Positions 7,828 to 16,608 are shown, counted from the first letter of the stretch. The stretch is DNA of 64,000 bases from Streptomyces sp. ISL-98 (GCF_018614055.1 NZ_JAGGPB010000001.1:504274-568273), one strand, 5' to 3'. Numbers and translations are program-made. Notes: generated by a model from the sequence alone, not told the origin.

Positions 7828-8808
7828 ATGGACTCACGTATCCGGGGCGCCGCCCTCGCACTCTTACTTGCGGCCACAGCCGCTCTCACCGGCTGTTCCT
7901 CCTCCCCCGCCGAGCCTCCGGGCCCCAGTGCCCCGGCTCCCTCCGCTCCGGCCCCCTCCGCCACAGCCGCTGACAGTCGCGCGTACCTGAAGGTGGACGG
8001 CACCAAGCGCGACTATCTGCTGCACCGCCCCGGCAAAAGCGCCGAGGCCGGTCACGCCCGCAAGCCGCTCGTGATCGCCTTCCACGGCCGTACCCACAGG
8101 GCCGAGGACATGCGAAAGCTCAGCGCTCTCAACAAGGCCGCCGACCGCCACGGCCTCCTCGTCGCCTACCCCCAGGGCCTCAACAACGGCTGGGGCGACG
8201 GCAAAGCACCCACAGCGCGCCGCCCCGACCCCGACACGGACGTGCGCTTCACCGAGGCCCTCGTCAAGAAGCTGATCCGGAGCGAGCACGCCGACCCGAA
8301 GCGCGTGTACGTCGTCGGATTCTCCAACGGTGGCTCCATGGCCCTGCGCATGGCCGCCCAGCGGCCCCGGCTCGTCACCGCCGTCGCCACCGTCGCGGGC
8401 CAGCTCCCCACCAAGGCCGCCGCGGTCCGGCCCACCGGTCCGGTGCGCGCCCTCCTCATCTACGGGGACAAGGACCCCGTACGCCCGATCACCGGGATGC
8501 CGAACCCCGCCCCGCCCACCGGAGGCAGCGAGCCGCCGACGCCGACGATGTCGGCCAGGGCGAGCGCCGAGGCCTTCGCCGCCGCCGGCGGGGCCGGTGC
8601 CCCGGCCACCGAGAAAGAGAAGGGTTACTCCCGCACCGTGTGGGCCGCCCCGCCGGCCGACGCCGAGGTGCAGCTGCTCGTCGTACACGGCGGTGGCCAC
8701 AGCTGGCCGGGCTCCGCATGGAGCCCCAGCACCTCCTTCGGCCCCACGAGCAAGGCTCTGGACGCCACCGGCACCATGGTCGGCTTTCTGACCGGCACGC
8801 GCTCGTGA
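7828..8808 (+). CDS. Lipoprotein esterase of the LpqC / PHB-depolymerase (feruloyl-esterase-like) family
   Basis: A 326-residue lipoprotein with lipobox LTGC (Cys22), then a Pro/Ala/Ser linker and an alpha/beta-hydrolase. Visible motifs are KPLVIAFHGRTH (oxyanion region), nucleophile elbow GFSNGGSMAL (G-x-S-x-G), Asp in YGDKDPVRPI, and catalytic His in VVHGGGHSWPG. Relatives hydrolyse polyhydroxyalkanoates, feruloyl esters or short acyl esters outside the cell; the substrate is not predictable. Family length is usual. Confidence 0.8.
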   Translation: MDSRIRGAALALLLAATAALTGCSSSPAEPPGPSAPAPSAPAPSATAADSRAYLKVDGTKRDYLLHRPGKSAEAGHARKPLVIAFHGRTHRAEDMRKLSALNKAADRHGLLVAYPQGLNNGWGDGKAPTARRPDPDTDVRFTEALVKKLIRSEHADPKRVYVVGFSNGGSMALRMAAQRPRLVTAVATVAGQLPTKAAAVRPTGPVRALLIYGDKDPVRPITGMPNPAPPTGGSEPPTPTMSARASAEAFAAAGGAGAPATEKEKGYSRTVWAAPPADAEVQLLVVHGGGHSWPGSAWSPSTSFGPTSKALDATGTMVGFLTGTRS

Positions 8809-8824
8809 TGCGCAGGAAACCTGA

Positions 8825-8862
8825 GTAACACGGGGTTCACATATGAGCAACGGACGGGAAAT
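8825..8862 (+). promoter_or_regulatory. GlnR operator upstream of glnII (four half-sites)
   Basis: GTAAC-n6-TTCAC-n6-GCAAC-n6-GAAAT. The spacing is exactly that of the streptomycete GlnR consensus gTnAc-n6-GaAAc-n6-gTnAc-n6-GaAAc. It lies about 65-100 bp before the glnII start. GlnR activates glnII under nitrogen limitation in streptomycetes. Confidence 0.75.
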
Positions 8863-8927
8863 CACGCCTTGCAAGGCTGCCCCCACAAGCCCGCCGCGCC
8901 CGCAGAACCCCGCAAAGGATGGCGTCC

Positions 8928-9968
8928 GTGACCTTCAAGGCCGAGTACATCTGGATCGACGGCACCGAGCCGACCGCCAAGCTTCGTTCCAAGACGAAGA
9001 TTCTGCCGGGCTCTGCCGCAGGCGTCGACGAGCTGCCCATCTGGGGCTTCGACGGATCCAGCACGAACCAGGCCGAGGGTCACGCGTCCGACCGCGTACT
9101 CCAGCCGGTCTTCTCCTGCCCGGACCCGATCCGCGGCGGTGACAGTACTGGTGACGTACTCGTCATGTGCGAGGTCCTCAACATCGACATGACGCCGCAC
9201 GAGTCCAACACGCGTGCGCTGCTGCGTCCGGTCGCCGAGCAGTTCGCCGCCCAGGAGCCGATCTTCGGCATCGAGCAGGAGTACACCTTCTTCGACGGCA
9301 CCCGTCCGCTCGGCTTCCCGGTCAACGGCTTCCCGGCCGCGCAGGGCGGCTACTACTGCGGCGTCGGCTCCGACGAGATCTTCGGCCGCGACATCGTCGA
9401 GAAGCACCTCGACCACTGCCTCACCGCCGGCCTGGGCATCTCCGGCATCAACGCCGAGGTCATGCCCGGTCAGTGGGAGTTCCAGGTCGGCCCGCTGGCG
9501 CCGCTGGAGGTCGCCGACCAGCTGTGGATCGCCCGCTGGCTGCTCTACCGCACCGCCGAGGACTTCAACGTCTCCGCGACCCTCGACCCCAAGCCGGTCA
9601 AGGGCGACTGGAACGGCGCGGGCGCGCACACCAACTTCTCGACGAAGGCGATGCGCGAGGGCTACGACGCGATCATCACCGCGTGCGAGTCGCTGGGCGA
9701 GGGCTCGAAGCCGATGGACCACGTCAAGAACTACGGCGCGGGCATCGACGACCGTCTGACCGGTCTGCACGAGACCGCCCCGTGGAACGAGTACAGCTAC
9801 GGCGTCTCGGACCGCGGCGCTTCGGTCCGTATCCCGTGGCAGGTCGGCCAGGACCAGAAGGGCTACATCGAGGACCGCCGTCCGAACGCGAACGTCGACC
9901 CGTACGTCGTGACGCGGCTGATCGTCGACACGTGCTGCACCGCGATGGAGAAGGCCGGCCAGGTCTGA
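8928..9968 (+). CDS. glnII: Glutamine synthetase type II (eukaryotic-type GSII)
   Basis: A 346-residue octameric-type GS: FKAEYIWIDGTEPTAKLRSKTKIL, WGFDGSSTNQAEG (ammonium/substrate loop), IFGIEQEYTFFDG (metal-binding Glu), NAEVMPGQWEFQVG, NGAGAHTNFSTKAMR (ATP and Glu binding) and YIEDRRPNANVDPY. It condenses glutamate and ammonium with ATP, in the cytoplasm. GSII is not adenylylated, unlike the GSI regulated by GlnE at 46.4-49.4 kb. GTG at 8928 is preferred to ATG at 8919, because AAAGGA abuts the ATG but is well spaced for the GTG and homologues start at TFKAEY. Expected control is by GlnR. Confidence 0.95.
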   Translation: MTFKAEYIWIDGTEPTAKLRSKTKILPGSAAGVDELPIWGFDGSSTNQAEGHASDRVLQPVFSCPDPIRGGDSTGDVLVMCEVLNIDMTPHESNTRALLRPVAEQFAAQEPIFGIEQEYTFFDGTRPLGFPVNGFPAAQGGYYCGVGSDEIFGRDIVEKHLDHCLTAGLGISGINAEVMPGQWEFQVGPLAPLEVADQLWIARWLLYRTAEDFNVSATLDPKPVKGDWNGAGAHTNFSTKAMREGYDAIITACESLGEGSKPMDHVKNYGAGIDDRLTGLHETAPWNEYSYGVSDRGASVRIPWQVGQDQKGYIEDRRPNANVDPYVVTRLIVDTCCTAMEKAGQV

Positions 9969-9986
9969 TCCGCCGAGCTTGACGAA

Positions 9987-10020
9987 GGGGGCGCCCGCCG
10001 GTCCGGTGGGCGCCCCCTTT
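9987..10020 (+). terminator. Rho-independent terminator of glnII
   Basis: GGGGGCGCCC stem (9987-9996) pairs with GGGCGCCCCC (10008-10017), then TTT; it starts 18 bp after the glnII stop. Confidence 0.85.
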
Positions 10021-10081
10021 CGCGTACCAGGGTGCGGGACGGGTCTGCTGCCGACGGCGTGCATCTGGTTCAATAGGGCTC

Positions 10082-10201
10082 ATGGGCAGCTTCCGGGACA
10101 CCGCGACAGGTCGTAGCGACCTCCAGCCGTTCTGGCCTTCCCGTCAGCACCACGACTTCGACCGGGTGTGTTGTCGCGCGACGAACGCGCGGGCCCTCTA
10201 A
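10082..10201 (+). CDS. 39-residue leader-like sORF with tandem Cys codons
   Basis: ATG at 10082 preceded by AGGG; 39 codons with strong G/C third-position bias, ending TAA at 10199-10201. The C-terminal part reads RQHHDFDRVCCRATNARAL. Codons 30-31 are two consecutive TGT Cys codons, rare in this genome. It recalls the short Cys-rich attenuator leaders of actinobacteria (R-x-H-x-D-x-x-R-V-x-C). It sits 83 bp before the winged-helix gene with no terminator between. Function as a Cys-sensing leader is inference. Confidence 0.45.
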   Translation: MGSFRDTATGRSDLQPFWPSRQHHDFDRVCCRATNARAL

Positions 10202-10284
10202 AGCCGTTCACACCGGTCTTCGGCCAGCGCGCACGACGTAGTACGTCCCTCGACGACTCCTCCGCGCGAAAGAGCTGACCTCTC

Positions 10285-10854
10285 ATGGCGAACACCCGTA
10301 CCTTCACCGCTGCCGTCCCCCAGCCTCCGTCCGTCGTCGGCCGTCATCGGCTGCGCGCCGTCGACCGGGACGAGGTGGTCCGTAACAGCAGGCCGTTCGA
10401 TGTGGCGGACTTCCTGCCGCCGGGCGCCACTTGGCTGCCCGCGCCCCAGCACACGCTGCCCACGCTGCCGGGTCAGCCGCCGATGATCGGCTACCTCGTG
10501 CTCGTACCGGCCGATCAGCAGCCTGCTGTTCTCACTGGCGAAAAGCCCGCGGAGTCCGGGGACTTCGGGCCGGTGCGGATCGACGGTGTCCAGCGCACCG
10601 CCGCCGTCGACGGGCGGACGCTGGACCTGACGTATCTCGAATTCGAGCTGCTCGCGCACCTGGTGGCGCATCCCAACCGGGTGCACACACGCGACCAGTT
10701 GGTGACCACCGTGTGGGGTTACGGGCATGTGGGCGACGGCCGGACCGTAGACGTCCACATCGCCAGGCTGCGGCGCAAGCTGGGGGCCGAACACCGCGCC
10801 ACGATCCAGACGGTGCGGCGGGTGGGTTACAAGTACACCGTTCCCGCGAACTGA
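10285..10854 (+). CDS. OmpR/PhoB-type winged-helix regulator without receiver domain
   Basis: A 189-residue protein. About 95 N-terminal residues have no recognised fold (no Asp-phosphorylation pocket). They are followed by a full Trans_reg_C winged helix: RTLDLTYLEFELLAHLVAHPNRVHTRDQLVTTVWG, DGRTVDVHIARLRRKLG and TVRRVGYKY. It should bind DNA but cannot be a classical phospho-response regulator, so the N-terminus may sense a ligand. It sits directly downstream of glnII's terminator and of the Cys-Cys sORF. The start at ATG 10285 follows AAAGAG. Confidence 0.75.
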   Translation: MANTRTFTAAVPQPPSVVGRHRLRAVDRDEVVRNSRPFDVADFLPPGATWLPAPQHTLPTLPGQPPMIGYLVLVPADQQPAVLTGEKPAESGDFGPVRIDGVQRTAAVDGRTLDLTYLEFELLAHLVAHPNRVHTRDQLVTTVWGYGHVGDGRTVDVHIARLRRKLGAEHRATIQTVRRVGYKYTVPAN

Positions 10855-10873
10855 GTACGAGCCATCACGCGCG

Positions 10874-11953
10874 CTACCGCACCGGCTCCGTCGCCTCGCG
10901 CTGGTGCGGTATCGCCATCGGCGCCTCGCCCTGCTGCACTGTCACGGTCCGCTTCGGGGCGGGAACCCTGATGCCCTCGGCCCGGTATCGCTGGTGCAGG
11001 CGCTTGATGAACTCGTGCTTGATCCGGTACTGGTCGCTGAACTCGCCGACGCCGAGGATCACCGTGAAGCTGATCCTGGAATCGCCGAACGTGTGGAAGC
11101 GGACGGCCGGTTCATGGTCGGGGACCGCGCCGGTGATGTCCGTCATCACGCTCTCCACGACCTCGGTCGTGACCCGCTCGACGTGTTCGAGGTCGCTGTC
11201 GTAGCCGACTCCCACCTGGACCATGATCGACAGCTGCTGTTCCGGCTGGCTGAAGTTGGTCATGTTGGTGCCGGCGAGCTGTGCGTTGGGGATGATCACC
11301 AGGTTGTTCGACAGGTTGCGCACCACGGTGTTGCGCCAGTTGATGTCGACGACGTAGCCCTCTTCGCCGCTGCTGAGGCGGATGTAGTCGCCGGGCTGCA
11401 CCGTCTTCGCGGCGAGGATGTGCACGCCCGCGAACAGATTGGCCAGCGTGTCCTGCAGCGCGAGAGCGACCGCCAGACCGCCTACGCCCAGCGCCGTGAG
11501 CAGCGGCGCGATGGAAACGCCGAGGGTCTGGAGTACGACGAGGAAGCCCATGGCAAGCACCACGACGCGCGTGATGTTGACGAATATGGTGGCGGAACCG
11601 GCCACTCCCGACCTGGACGTCGCCAGGGACTGCACCAGACCGGCGATCACCCGGGCCGCCGTGAGGGTCCCGGCGATGATGAGCAGGGCCGTCAGCGCCG
11701 TGTTGACATTGCGTCCGGTCGTGGGGGTCAGTGGAAGCGCTGCCGCGGCCGCCGCGGCGCCGGCTGCCACCGCTGCCCAGGGGACCAGGGTCCGCAGGGC
11801 GTCGACGATGACGTCGTCTCCGCCCCACCGCGTCCTGCTGGCCCGTTCTCCCAGCCACTTCAGGGTCGCGCGCAGGAGCAGGCCTGCCGCGATGCCGACG
11901 GCCACCGCGATTCCGGCGACGATCACGTCGTGCAGTGTGAGGGCCCGGTACAT
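10874..11953 (-). CDS. MscS-family small-conductance mechanosensitive channel
   Basis: A 359-residue protein with three to four TM segments in the first 170 residues. The pore helix is Gly/Ala-rich (LLTALGVGGLAVALALQDTLANLFAGVHILAAKTVQPGDYI). The MscS beta domain follows (GEEGYVVDINWRNTVVRNLSNNLVIIPNAQLAG) with a C-terminal alpha/beta region. It releases solutes on hypo-osmotic shock. ATG at 11953 is preceded by GGGAGA; earlier in-frame codons add a basic Pro/Arg tail and are rejected. Confidence 0.88.
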   Translation of the reverse strand: MYRALTLHDVIVAGIAVAVGIAAGLLLRATLKWLGERASRTRWGGDDVIVDALRTLVPWAAVAAGAAAAAAALPLTPTTGRNVNTALTALLIIAGTLTAARVIAGLVQSLATSRSGVAGSATIFVNITRVVVLAMGFLVVLQTLGVSIAPLLTALGVGGLAVALALQDTLANLFAGVHILAAKTVQPGDYIRLSSGEEGYVVDINWRNTVVRNLSNNLVIIPNAQLAGTNMTNFSQPEQQLSIMVQVGVGYDSDLEHVERVTTEVVESVMTDITGAVPDHEPAVRFHTFGDSRISFTVILGVGEFSDQYRIKHEFIKRLHQRYRAEGIRVPAPKRTVTVQQGEAPMAIPHQREATEPVR

Positions 11954-12175
11954 GTAGGTGTCTCCCGTGGTCCGATAGGTGCGCGGTCGTGGCGCGGGCG
12001 TACGGGCGAGGTCCTGCACGGACGAGGTCCGACGCCGTCCGACGCCGTCGTCATCCTGCCGCATGCGGCCGGCCGGGTCGCAGGTGCCCCCACCTGGGCC
12101 GTTCCCTCAAGTTCGGCTCGCACGGGCGCGGTTCGGCGCCCACCGGCGCCCAGCGGTCCGGCCTGCCGCATGCGC

Positions 12176-12217
12176 GGGGCGGGGAGGCCGCCCGTAACCG
12201 GACAGCCTCCCCGCCCC
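12176..12217 (-). terminator. Hairpin terminator of the PepSY gene
   Basis: 13-bp perfect inverted repeat: GGGGCGGGGAGGC at 12176-12188 and its complement at 12205-12217, four bases past the PepSY stop. Confidence 0.65.
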
Positions 12218-12221
12218 TGCC

Positions 12222-13667
12222 TCAGGCCGTCGTCCGCGTGCGGGCGCGCGTCACCATGCCCAGCACCGCGTCCACCACCAGGAACACCAGCAGGCTGATG
12301 CCCAGCAGCGGTACGAACCAGCCGACCAGGGCCGTGACCGCCGCCAGCGGCAGCAGTGCCGTGACCGGCACCTTGCGCCAGGCGCCGCGCGGCATCGGCC
12401 GGCCGACGCTCAGCCTGCGCTCCTTCGTCGGCCTGCGCAGCCACCACATGCGGTAGCCCCAGACGATCAGCATGATCAGGGCGAACGCGAGGGCCGCCAG
12501 GGCCAGCTGGTTGGCGAGGCCCAGGAAGAGTCCGGTGTGGGCGTCGATCCCGAACCGGGTCAGCTTGGCGAGCAGCGGGTAGTCGGCGAAGCGCAGTTCG
12601 TCCATGACCTTGCCGTCGGCCGGGTCGACGGCGACCGAGTCGAGGTGGACCGGGAACTGCTTGTCGGTCTCCTTGACGACGTAACCGCTGCCGTCGGCCG
12701 GCAGGATCACCGAGAGCTCGCCCCCGATGCCGGCGGCGCGGGCGGACGCCAGCGCCTTGTCGATGCCGACATCCATCCCGGTCATGGCCTCGCCGGGACC
12801 GGCGTCGCCGTGCCCTGCGTGTTCGCCGCCACCGTCTCCGGCGCCCTCGGACAGCGCAGCCGAGACCACCGGGGTCGCGCCGCCGAGCTGGTCCTGAACG
12901 GCGCCGATGTTCTCGCCCGCGTACCGGGACCAGGTCAGGCCGGTCGCCGAGAGCAGTACGAGCCCGAGCACCGCCCACATGCCGATCGTGCCGTGCCAGG
13001 ACATCGTCCTGCGCCGGCCGGCGGTCCCGCGCCGCGAGGGCACAAGCAGGCCGCGGACCCCGCCGCGCTGCGAACGCCTGCGCCCGACCCACAGCGCCAC
13101 GCCGCCGAGCGCGACCACCCACAGCCAGCTGGCGGCCAGTTCGCTGTAGTAGCGGCCGAGGTCACCGAGGTGGAGGTCGCGGTGGAGTTCGTCGAGCCAG
13201 GTACGCAGCGGCAGGGCGCCACCGCTGAGGCTGGTCAGCTCGCCCCGTACCTCCGCGGTGTACGGATTGACGAAGACGGCGAGCGGCTTGCCCTCCTCGA
13301 CCTCGGGCGTCGTCATCAGCACCCGGGTCGTGGCGCCGTCCTGCGCCGAAGGCCAGACGGCGGTCACGGTGCCCTCGGGGTGGGCCTCGCGGGCGGCGGC
13401 GAGCTGCTCGCCGAGCGGTACGGAGCGGTCGCCGACCGGGACTTCCAGCTCATGGCTGTAGATGAACTTCTCGGCCTGGAAGGAGAGCGAGTAGAGCAGC
13501 CCGCTGACGGCGGCGATCAGCAGGAGAGGGGCTATCAGCACGCCCGCGTAGAAGTGGATGCGCAGGACGAGGGGGCGCAGGGCGCCCCAGGTGCTTCGGC
13601 GCTCGGCGGCTGCCGGAGCGTCGGCGTCCGTTCCTTGTGCGGGCTGTACGGGGTCGTCAATGGCCAT
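12222..13667 (-). CDS. PepSY-associated TM-helix protein (PepSY_TM, reductase-like)
   Basis: A 481-residue membrane protein. TM1 contains the family His (LRIHFYAGVLIAPLLLIAAVSGLLY). PepSY-like periplasmic segments (EQLAAAREAHPEGTVTAVWP; DKALASARAAGIGGELSVILPADGSGY), ELHRDLHLG, and SWHGTIGMWAVLGLVLLSATGLTW in TM3 follow. A His-rich insert (GGEHAGHGDAGPGEAM) lies between them. Relatives take part in iron or copper siderophore reduction at the membrane. The adjacent Met/His-rich membrane protein suggests copper. ATG at 13667 follows GAGGA. Confidence 0.82.
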   Translation of the reverse strand: MAIDDPVQPAQGTDADAPAAAERRSTWGALRPLVLRIHFYAGVLIAPLLLIAAVSGLLYSLSFQAEKFIYSHELEVPVGDRSVPLGEQLAAAREAHPEGTVTAVWPSAQDGATTRVLMTTPEVEEGKPLAVFVNPYTAEVRGELTSLSGGALPLRTWLDELHRDLHLGDLGRYYSELAASWLWVVALGGVALWVGRRRSQRGGVRGLLVPSRRGTAGRRRTMSWHGTIGMWAVLGLVLLSATGLTWSRYAGENIGAVQDQLGGATPVVSAALSEGAGDGGGEHAGHGDAGPGEAMTGMDVGIDKALASARAAGIGGELSVILPADGSGYVVKETDKQFPVHLDSVAVDPADGKVMDELRFADYPLLAKLTRFGIDAHTGLFLGLANQLALAALAFALIMLIVWGYRMWWLRRPTKERRLSVGRPMPRGAWRKVPVTALLPLAAVTALVGWFVPLLGISLLVFLVVDAVLGMVTRARTRTTA

Positions 13668-13745
13668 GGCTGTCCTCGGAGTTGTCGACTGGTGACATGG
13701 GGGCATAGAGCCCGGGGCATGGGAATCGGCCCCCTGGTCACTCGG

Positions 13746-14429
13746 TCAGACAGAGGAAAGCGTGGGGGCCGTGGCGCGGGGTACGGATCCCCACGGCGGC
13801 CCGCGCCGCGACAGCGTGTGCGCGAGTACGACGCCCAGCACCGGGCGGTGGGCCGTGCGAGGCCCGCGCGGCCGTGCGCGGTGCGGCGGTTCGGGGACGC
13901 GTACGACGGCGAACAGCAGCCGCAGCGGAGTGAAGGCGAGCGCGCCGATGGCGTGCGCGAGCTTGAAGAAGGCCGCTTCGCCGCGCGCGAGCCACAGTCC
14001 GCAGAGGAGCGCGGCGGCGAGGTGGGCGCCGGTCATCGCAAGCGACGAGCCCTGGGCCTGGATCTGGGCCTCGACCTGCGCCTGGACCTGGCCGGCGCCG
14101 GCCGCCATCGCCATGGTCTCCGGGTCCATCGGCGGCATGTGGGCGACGGGCATCCGGTGGTGGCCGCCGTCCGCGCCCTGCGCCGTACCGAAGATCAGGT
14201 GCAGTGCGCCCTGTACGGCGAGGAGTCCGCCGCCGACGGCGAAGATCCCGCGCCGCCGACGGCCCGCGCTCCAGGCGAGGCCGCCCGTTACCGCGAAAGC
14301 CGCCAGCAGTCCCGAGACCGGAACTTCATGACCAGACATGAACGAATGCCCCACAGCGGACACAATGACGCAGACCGCCGCGAAGAGTGCGGCTCGCAGT
14401 GCGCGCATCGGCGACCGGGCGTCCGTCAT
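13746..14429 (-). CDS. Four-TM membrane protein with Met/His-rich loop
   Basis: A 227-residue protein with TM segments around ALFAAVCVIVSAVGHSFM, VSGLLAAFAVTGGLAW, GIFAVGGGLLAVQGALHLIFG and LAAALLCGLWLA. The loop contains GGHHRMPVAHMPPMDPETMAMA, a dense Met/His cluster suited to Cu(I)/Cu(II). The basic C-terminus is cytoplasmic. It is 78 bp upstream of the PepSY gene on the same strand, so the two are probably co-transcribed. No named family recognised; a copper-handling role is inferred from composition and neighbour. Confidence 0.6.
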   Translation of the reverse strand: MTDARSPMRALRAALFAAVCVIVSAVGHSFMSGHEVPVSGLLAAFAVTGGLAWSAGRRRRGIFAVGGGLLAVQGALHLIFGTAQGADGGHHRMPVAHMPPMDPETMAMAAGAGQVQAQVEAQIQAQGSSLAMTGAHLAAALLCGLWLARGEAAFFKLAHAIGALAFTPLRLLFAVVRVPEPPHRARPRGPRTAHRPVLGVVLAHTLSRRGPPWGSVPRATAPTLSSV

Positions 14430-14635
14430 GGTCCGCTCATGTTGCCATCCCGGCGGTCCCGGTGGGGTCATAGGTGCAGCACACAGCTGGGTGGCAGCGG
14501 TCGCGGGGTGCCGTACGGGGGTGGTGCTGGGTACACCCCGGGACCGGGGGCCGGGCCCAATGCCTCCGCCGGGTCCACCGGCAAGACTGTGGGACATGCC
14601 CGGCGGACGGGCCGCCGATGAGAGGGTTGACCACC

Positions 14636-15898
14636 ATGATCGCGACGAAGATACGCAGCGCATTCCTGGCAGCGGTACGAGGACTGGCCCTCTCGGTCGT
14701 TACGCTCGCCGGCTCGATCACGCTGTTCGTGTTCACGGTCGTCTCGCTCTCGCTCATCGTGATCGGCATCGGCCTCTTCACCACCCCCGTCGTGCTGACC
14801 GGGCTCCGTGCGTACGCCAATCAGCGGCGGCTGTTGGCGGCCAAGTGGTCGGACGTGCGCATCCCCGTCCCGTACCGGCCGATGCCAGCCGACCTGCACT
14901 CCGGCATCACCGGCCAGGTCGAGCGGTGCATGCTGATGCTGAAGGACCCGGCGACCTGGCGGGACGTCCTGTGGCTGCTGAGCGACATGACGGCGGGCTT
15001 CGTCACGGCGGTGGTGCCCGCCGCGCTGTTCCTGTATCCGGTCGAGAGCGTCGTACTGGCCGCGGGCCTGTGGCGGGCGTTCACCGACGACGCGTACTGG
15101 TACGGCTTCGTCCCCGTGGACAGCCAGGCGACGGCCCTCCTCGCGCTCGCCCTGGGCTGCGCGACCTTCGCCGTGTCCCTGCGCCTCACGCCCGCCCTGA
15201 TGCGCGTCCACTTCCTCCTCACCAAGTCGCTGCTCGCCCCGACCAGCGAGATGACGCTGGCGCAGCGCATCGACCACCTCACCGAGACGCGGCACGACGC
15301 CGTCGACACCTCCGCCGCCGAACTGCGCCGCATCGAGCGGGACCTGCACGACGGTGCGCAGGCCAGGCTGGTCGCCATGGGCATGAACCTCGGCACGATC
15401 GAGGCGCTCGTCGAGAAGGACCCGGCCCAGGCCAAGAAGCTCCTCGCGATGGCCCGCGAGTCCTCCGCGGAAGCCCTGACCGAGCTGCGCGACCTGGTGC
15501 GCGGCATCCACCCGCCGGTCCTCGCCGAGCGCGGACTGGGCGACGCCGTACGGGCGTTGGCGCTGCGTCTGCCCATCGAGACCGAGGTGACGGTGGATCT
15601 GCCGGGCCGCGCGGAGGCCCCGGTCGAGTCGGCGGCGTACTTCGCGGTCAGCGAGGTCCTGACGAACGCGGTCAAGCACTCCGGCGCCGACCGTATCTTC
15701 GCCGACATGCACCATGCGGACGGCATGCTGCGGATCGCCGTGACCGACAACGGGCAGGGCGGGGCGGCCGTCGGGGCGGGGTCGGGGCTGAGCGGCATCG
15801 AACGCCGGCTCGGTACATTCGACGGCATCCTGGCCGTCAGCAGTCCCGCGGGCGGCCCCACCATGGTGACCATGGAGATCCCTTGCGAGTTGTTCTAG
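14636..15898 (+). CDS. NarL-type sensor histidine kinase
   Basis: A 420-residue kinase. A DUF-type sensor membrane region has about four TM helices (SVVTLAGSITLFVFTVVSLSLIVIGIGLF; GFVTAVVPAALFLYP; ATALLALALGCATFAVSL). The HisKA_3 dimerisation box follows (RRIERDLHDGAQARLVAMGMNLG, phospho-acceptor His), then the N-box VLTNAVKHSGAD and ATP-lid residues in DNGQGGAAVGAGSGLSGIERRLG. It phosphorylates the response regulator whose gene overlaps its 3' end by 16 bp. The signal is unknown. ATG at 14636 follows GAGAGGG. Confidence 0.88.
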   Translation: MIATKIRSAFLAAVRGLALSVVTLAGSITLFVFTVVSLSLIVIGIGLFTTPVVLTGLRAYANQRRLLAAKWSDVRIPVPYRPMPADLHSGITGQVERCMLMLKDPATWRDVLWLLSDMTAGFVTAVVPAALFLYPVESVVLAAGLWRAFTDDAYWYGFVPVDSQATALLALALGCATFAVSLRLTPALMRVHFLLTKSLLAPTSEMTLAQRIDHLTETRHDAVDTSAAELRRIERDLHDGAQARLVAMGMNLGTIEALVEKDPAQAKKLLAMARESSAEALTELRDLVRGIHPPVLAERGLGDAVRALALRLPIETEVTVDLPGRAEAPVESAAYFAVSEVLTNAVKHSGADRIFADMHHADGMLRIAVTDNGQGGAAVGAGSGLSGIERRLGTFDGILAVSSPAGGPTMVTMEIPCELF

Positions 15899-16542
15899 CC
15901 GAAGATCTCTTCCTGCTCCGCGACGGCCTGGTGCGCATGCTCGAAGCCTTCGACTTCGAGATCCTGGCCGCCGTGGAGACCGGGCCCGAACTCACCAGGG
16001 CCCTGGCCGAGCTGGAGCCGGACGTCGCGGTCGTCGACGTCCGGCTTCCGCCGTCCCACACCGACGAGGGCCTCCAGTGCGCCCTCGAGGCCCGCCGCGC
16101 CCGACCCGGACTGCCGGTGCTCGTACTGTCCCAGCACGTGGAGCAGCTGTACGCCCGCGAGCTGCTGGCCGACGGCAACGGCGGCATCGGCTACCTGCTC
16201 AAGGACCGGGTCTTCGACGCGGAACAGTTCATCGACGCCGTACGCAGGGTGGCGGCCGGCGGCACCGCGATGGACCCGCAGGTGATCTCCCAGCTCCTCT
16301 CCCGCCGCTCCCAGGACAAGCCGATGGGCGGGCTGACGCCGCGTGAGCGGGAGGTCATGGAGCTGATGGCGCAGGGCAGGTCGAACGCGGCCATCGCGGG
16401 CCAGCTCTTCGTCACGGAGCGGGCGGTGGCCAAGCACACGTCGAACATCTTCGGCAAGCTCGGCCTGCCGGTGTCGGACGACGACAACCGCCGGGTGCTT
16501 GCCGTACTGGCGTACCTGGACCAGGGCCAGAACGGCGTTTAG
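15883..16542 (+). CDS. NarL/LuxR-family response regulator
   Basis: A 219-residue protein: receiver domain RVVLAEDLFLLRDGLVRML with phospho-Asp in DVAVVDVRLPP and the Lys in GYLLKDRV, then a LuxR helix-turn-helix (LTPREREVMELMAQGRSNAAIAGQLFVTERAVAKHTSNIFGKLGL). The only start that includes the first beta strand is TTG at 15883, four bases after GGAGA and inside the kinase gene, so translation is coupled. Partner of the kinase at 14636-15898. Confidence 0.9.
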   Translation: MRVVLAEDLFLLRDGLVRMLEAFDFEILAAVETGPELTRALAELEPDVAVVDVRLPPSHTDEGLQCALEARRARPGLPVLVLSQHVEQLYARELLADGNGGIGYLLKDRVFDAEQFIDAVRRVAAGGTAMDPQVISQLLSRRSQDKPMGGLTPREREVMELMAQGRSNAAIAGQLFVTERAVAKHTSNIFGKLGLPVSDDDNRRVLAVLAYLDQGQNGV

Positions 16543-16599
16543 GGGGTGTCCGGTCCATTTCCGGCGACGCCGCGGAGATCGACCGGGACACCCCCTAAA
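16538..16599. terminator. Bidirectional terminator between convergent genes
   Basis: Long inverted repeat TTTAGGGGGTGTCC..GGTC (from 16538) and GACC..GGGACACCCCCTAAA (to 16599), lying between the response regulator and the MarR gene, which converge. Confidence 0.65.
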
Positions 16600-16608
16600 C
16601 GCCGGAAT

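Noticed and set aside
14041..14090. Glu/Ala-Gln repeat as a coiled-coil or repeat element
   Set aside because: Short QVQAQVEAQIQAQ loop within the membrane protein; not a separate element.
12537..14621. 694-codon plus-strand frame over the PepSY and Met/His-rich genes
   Set aside because: Shadow; both minus-strand proteins have TM helices and family motifs.
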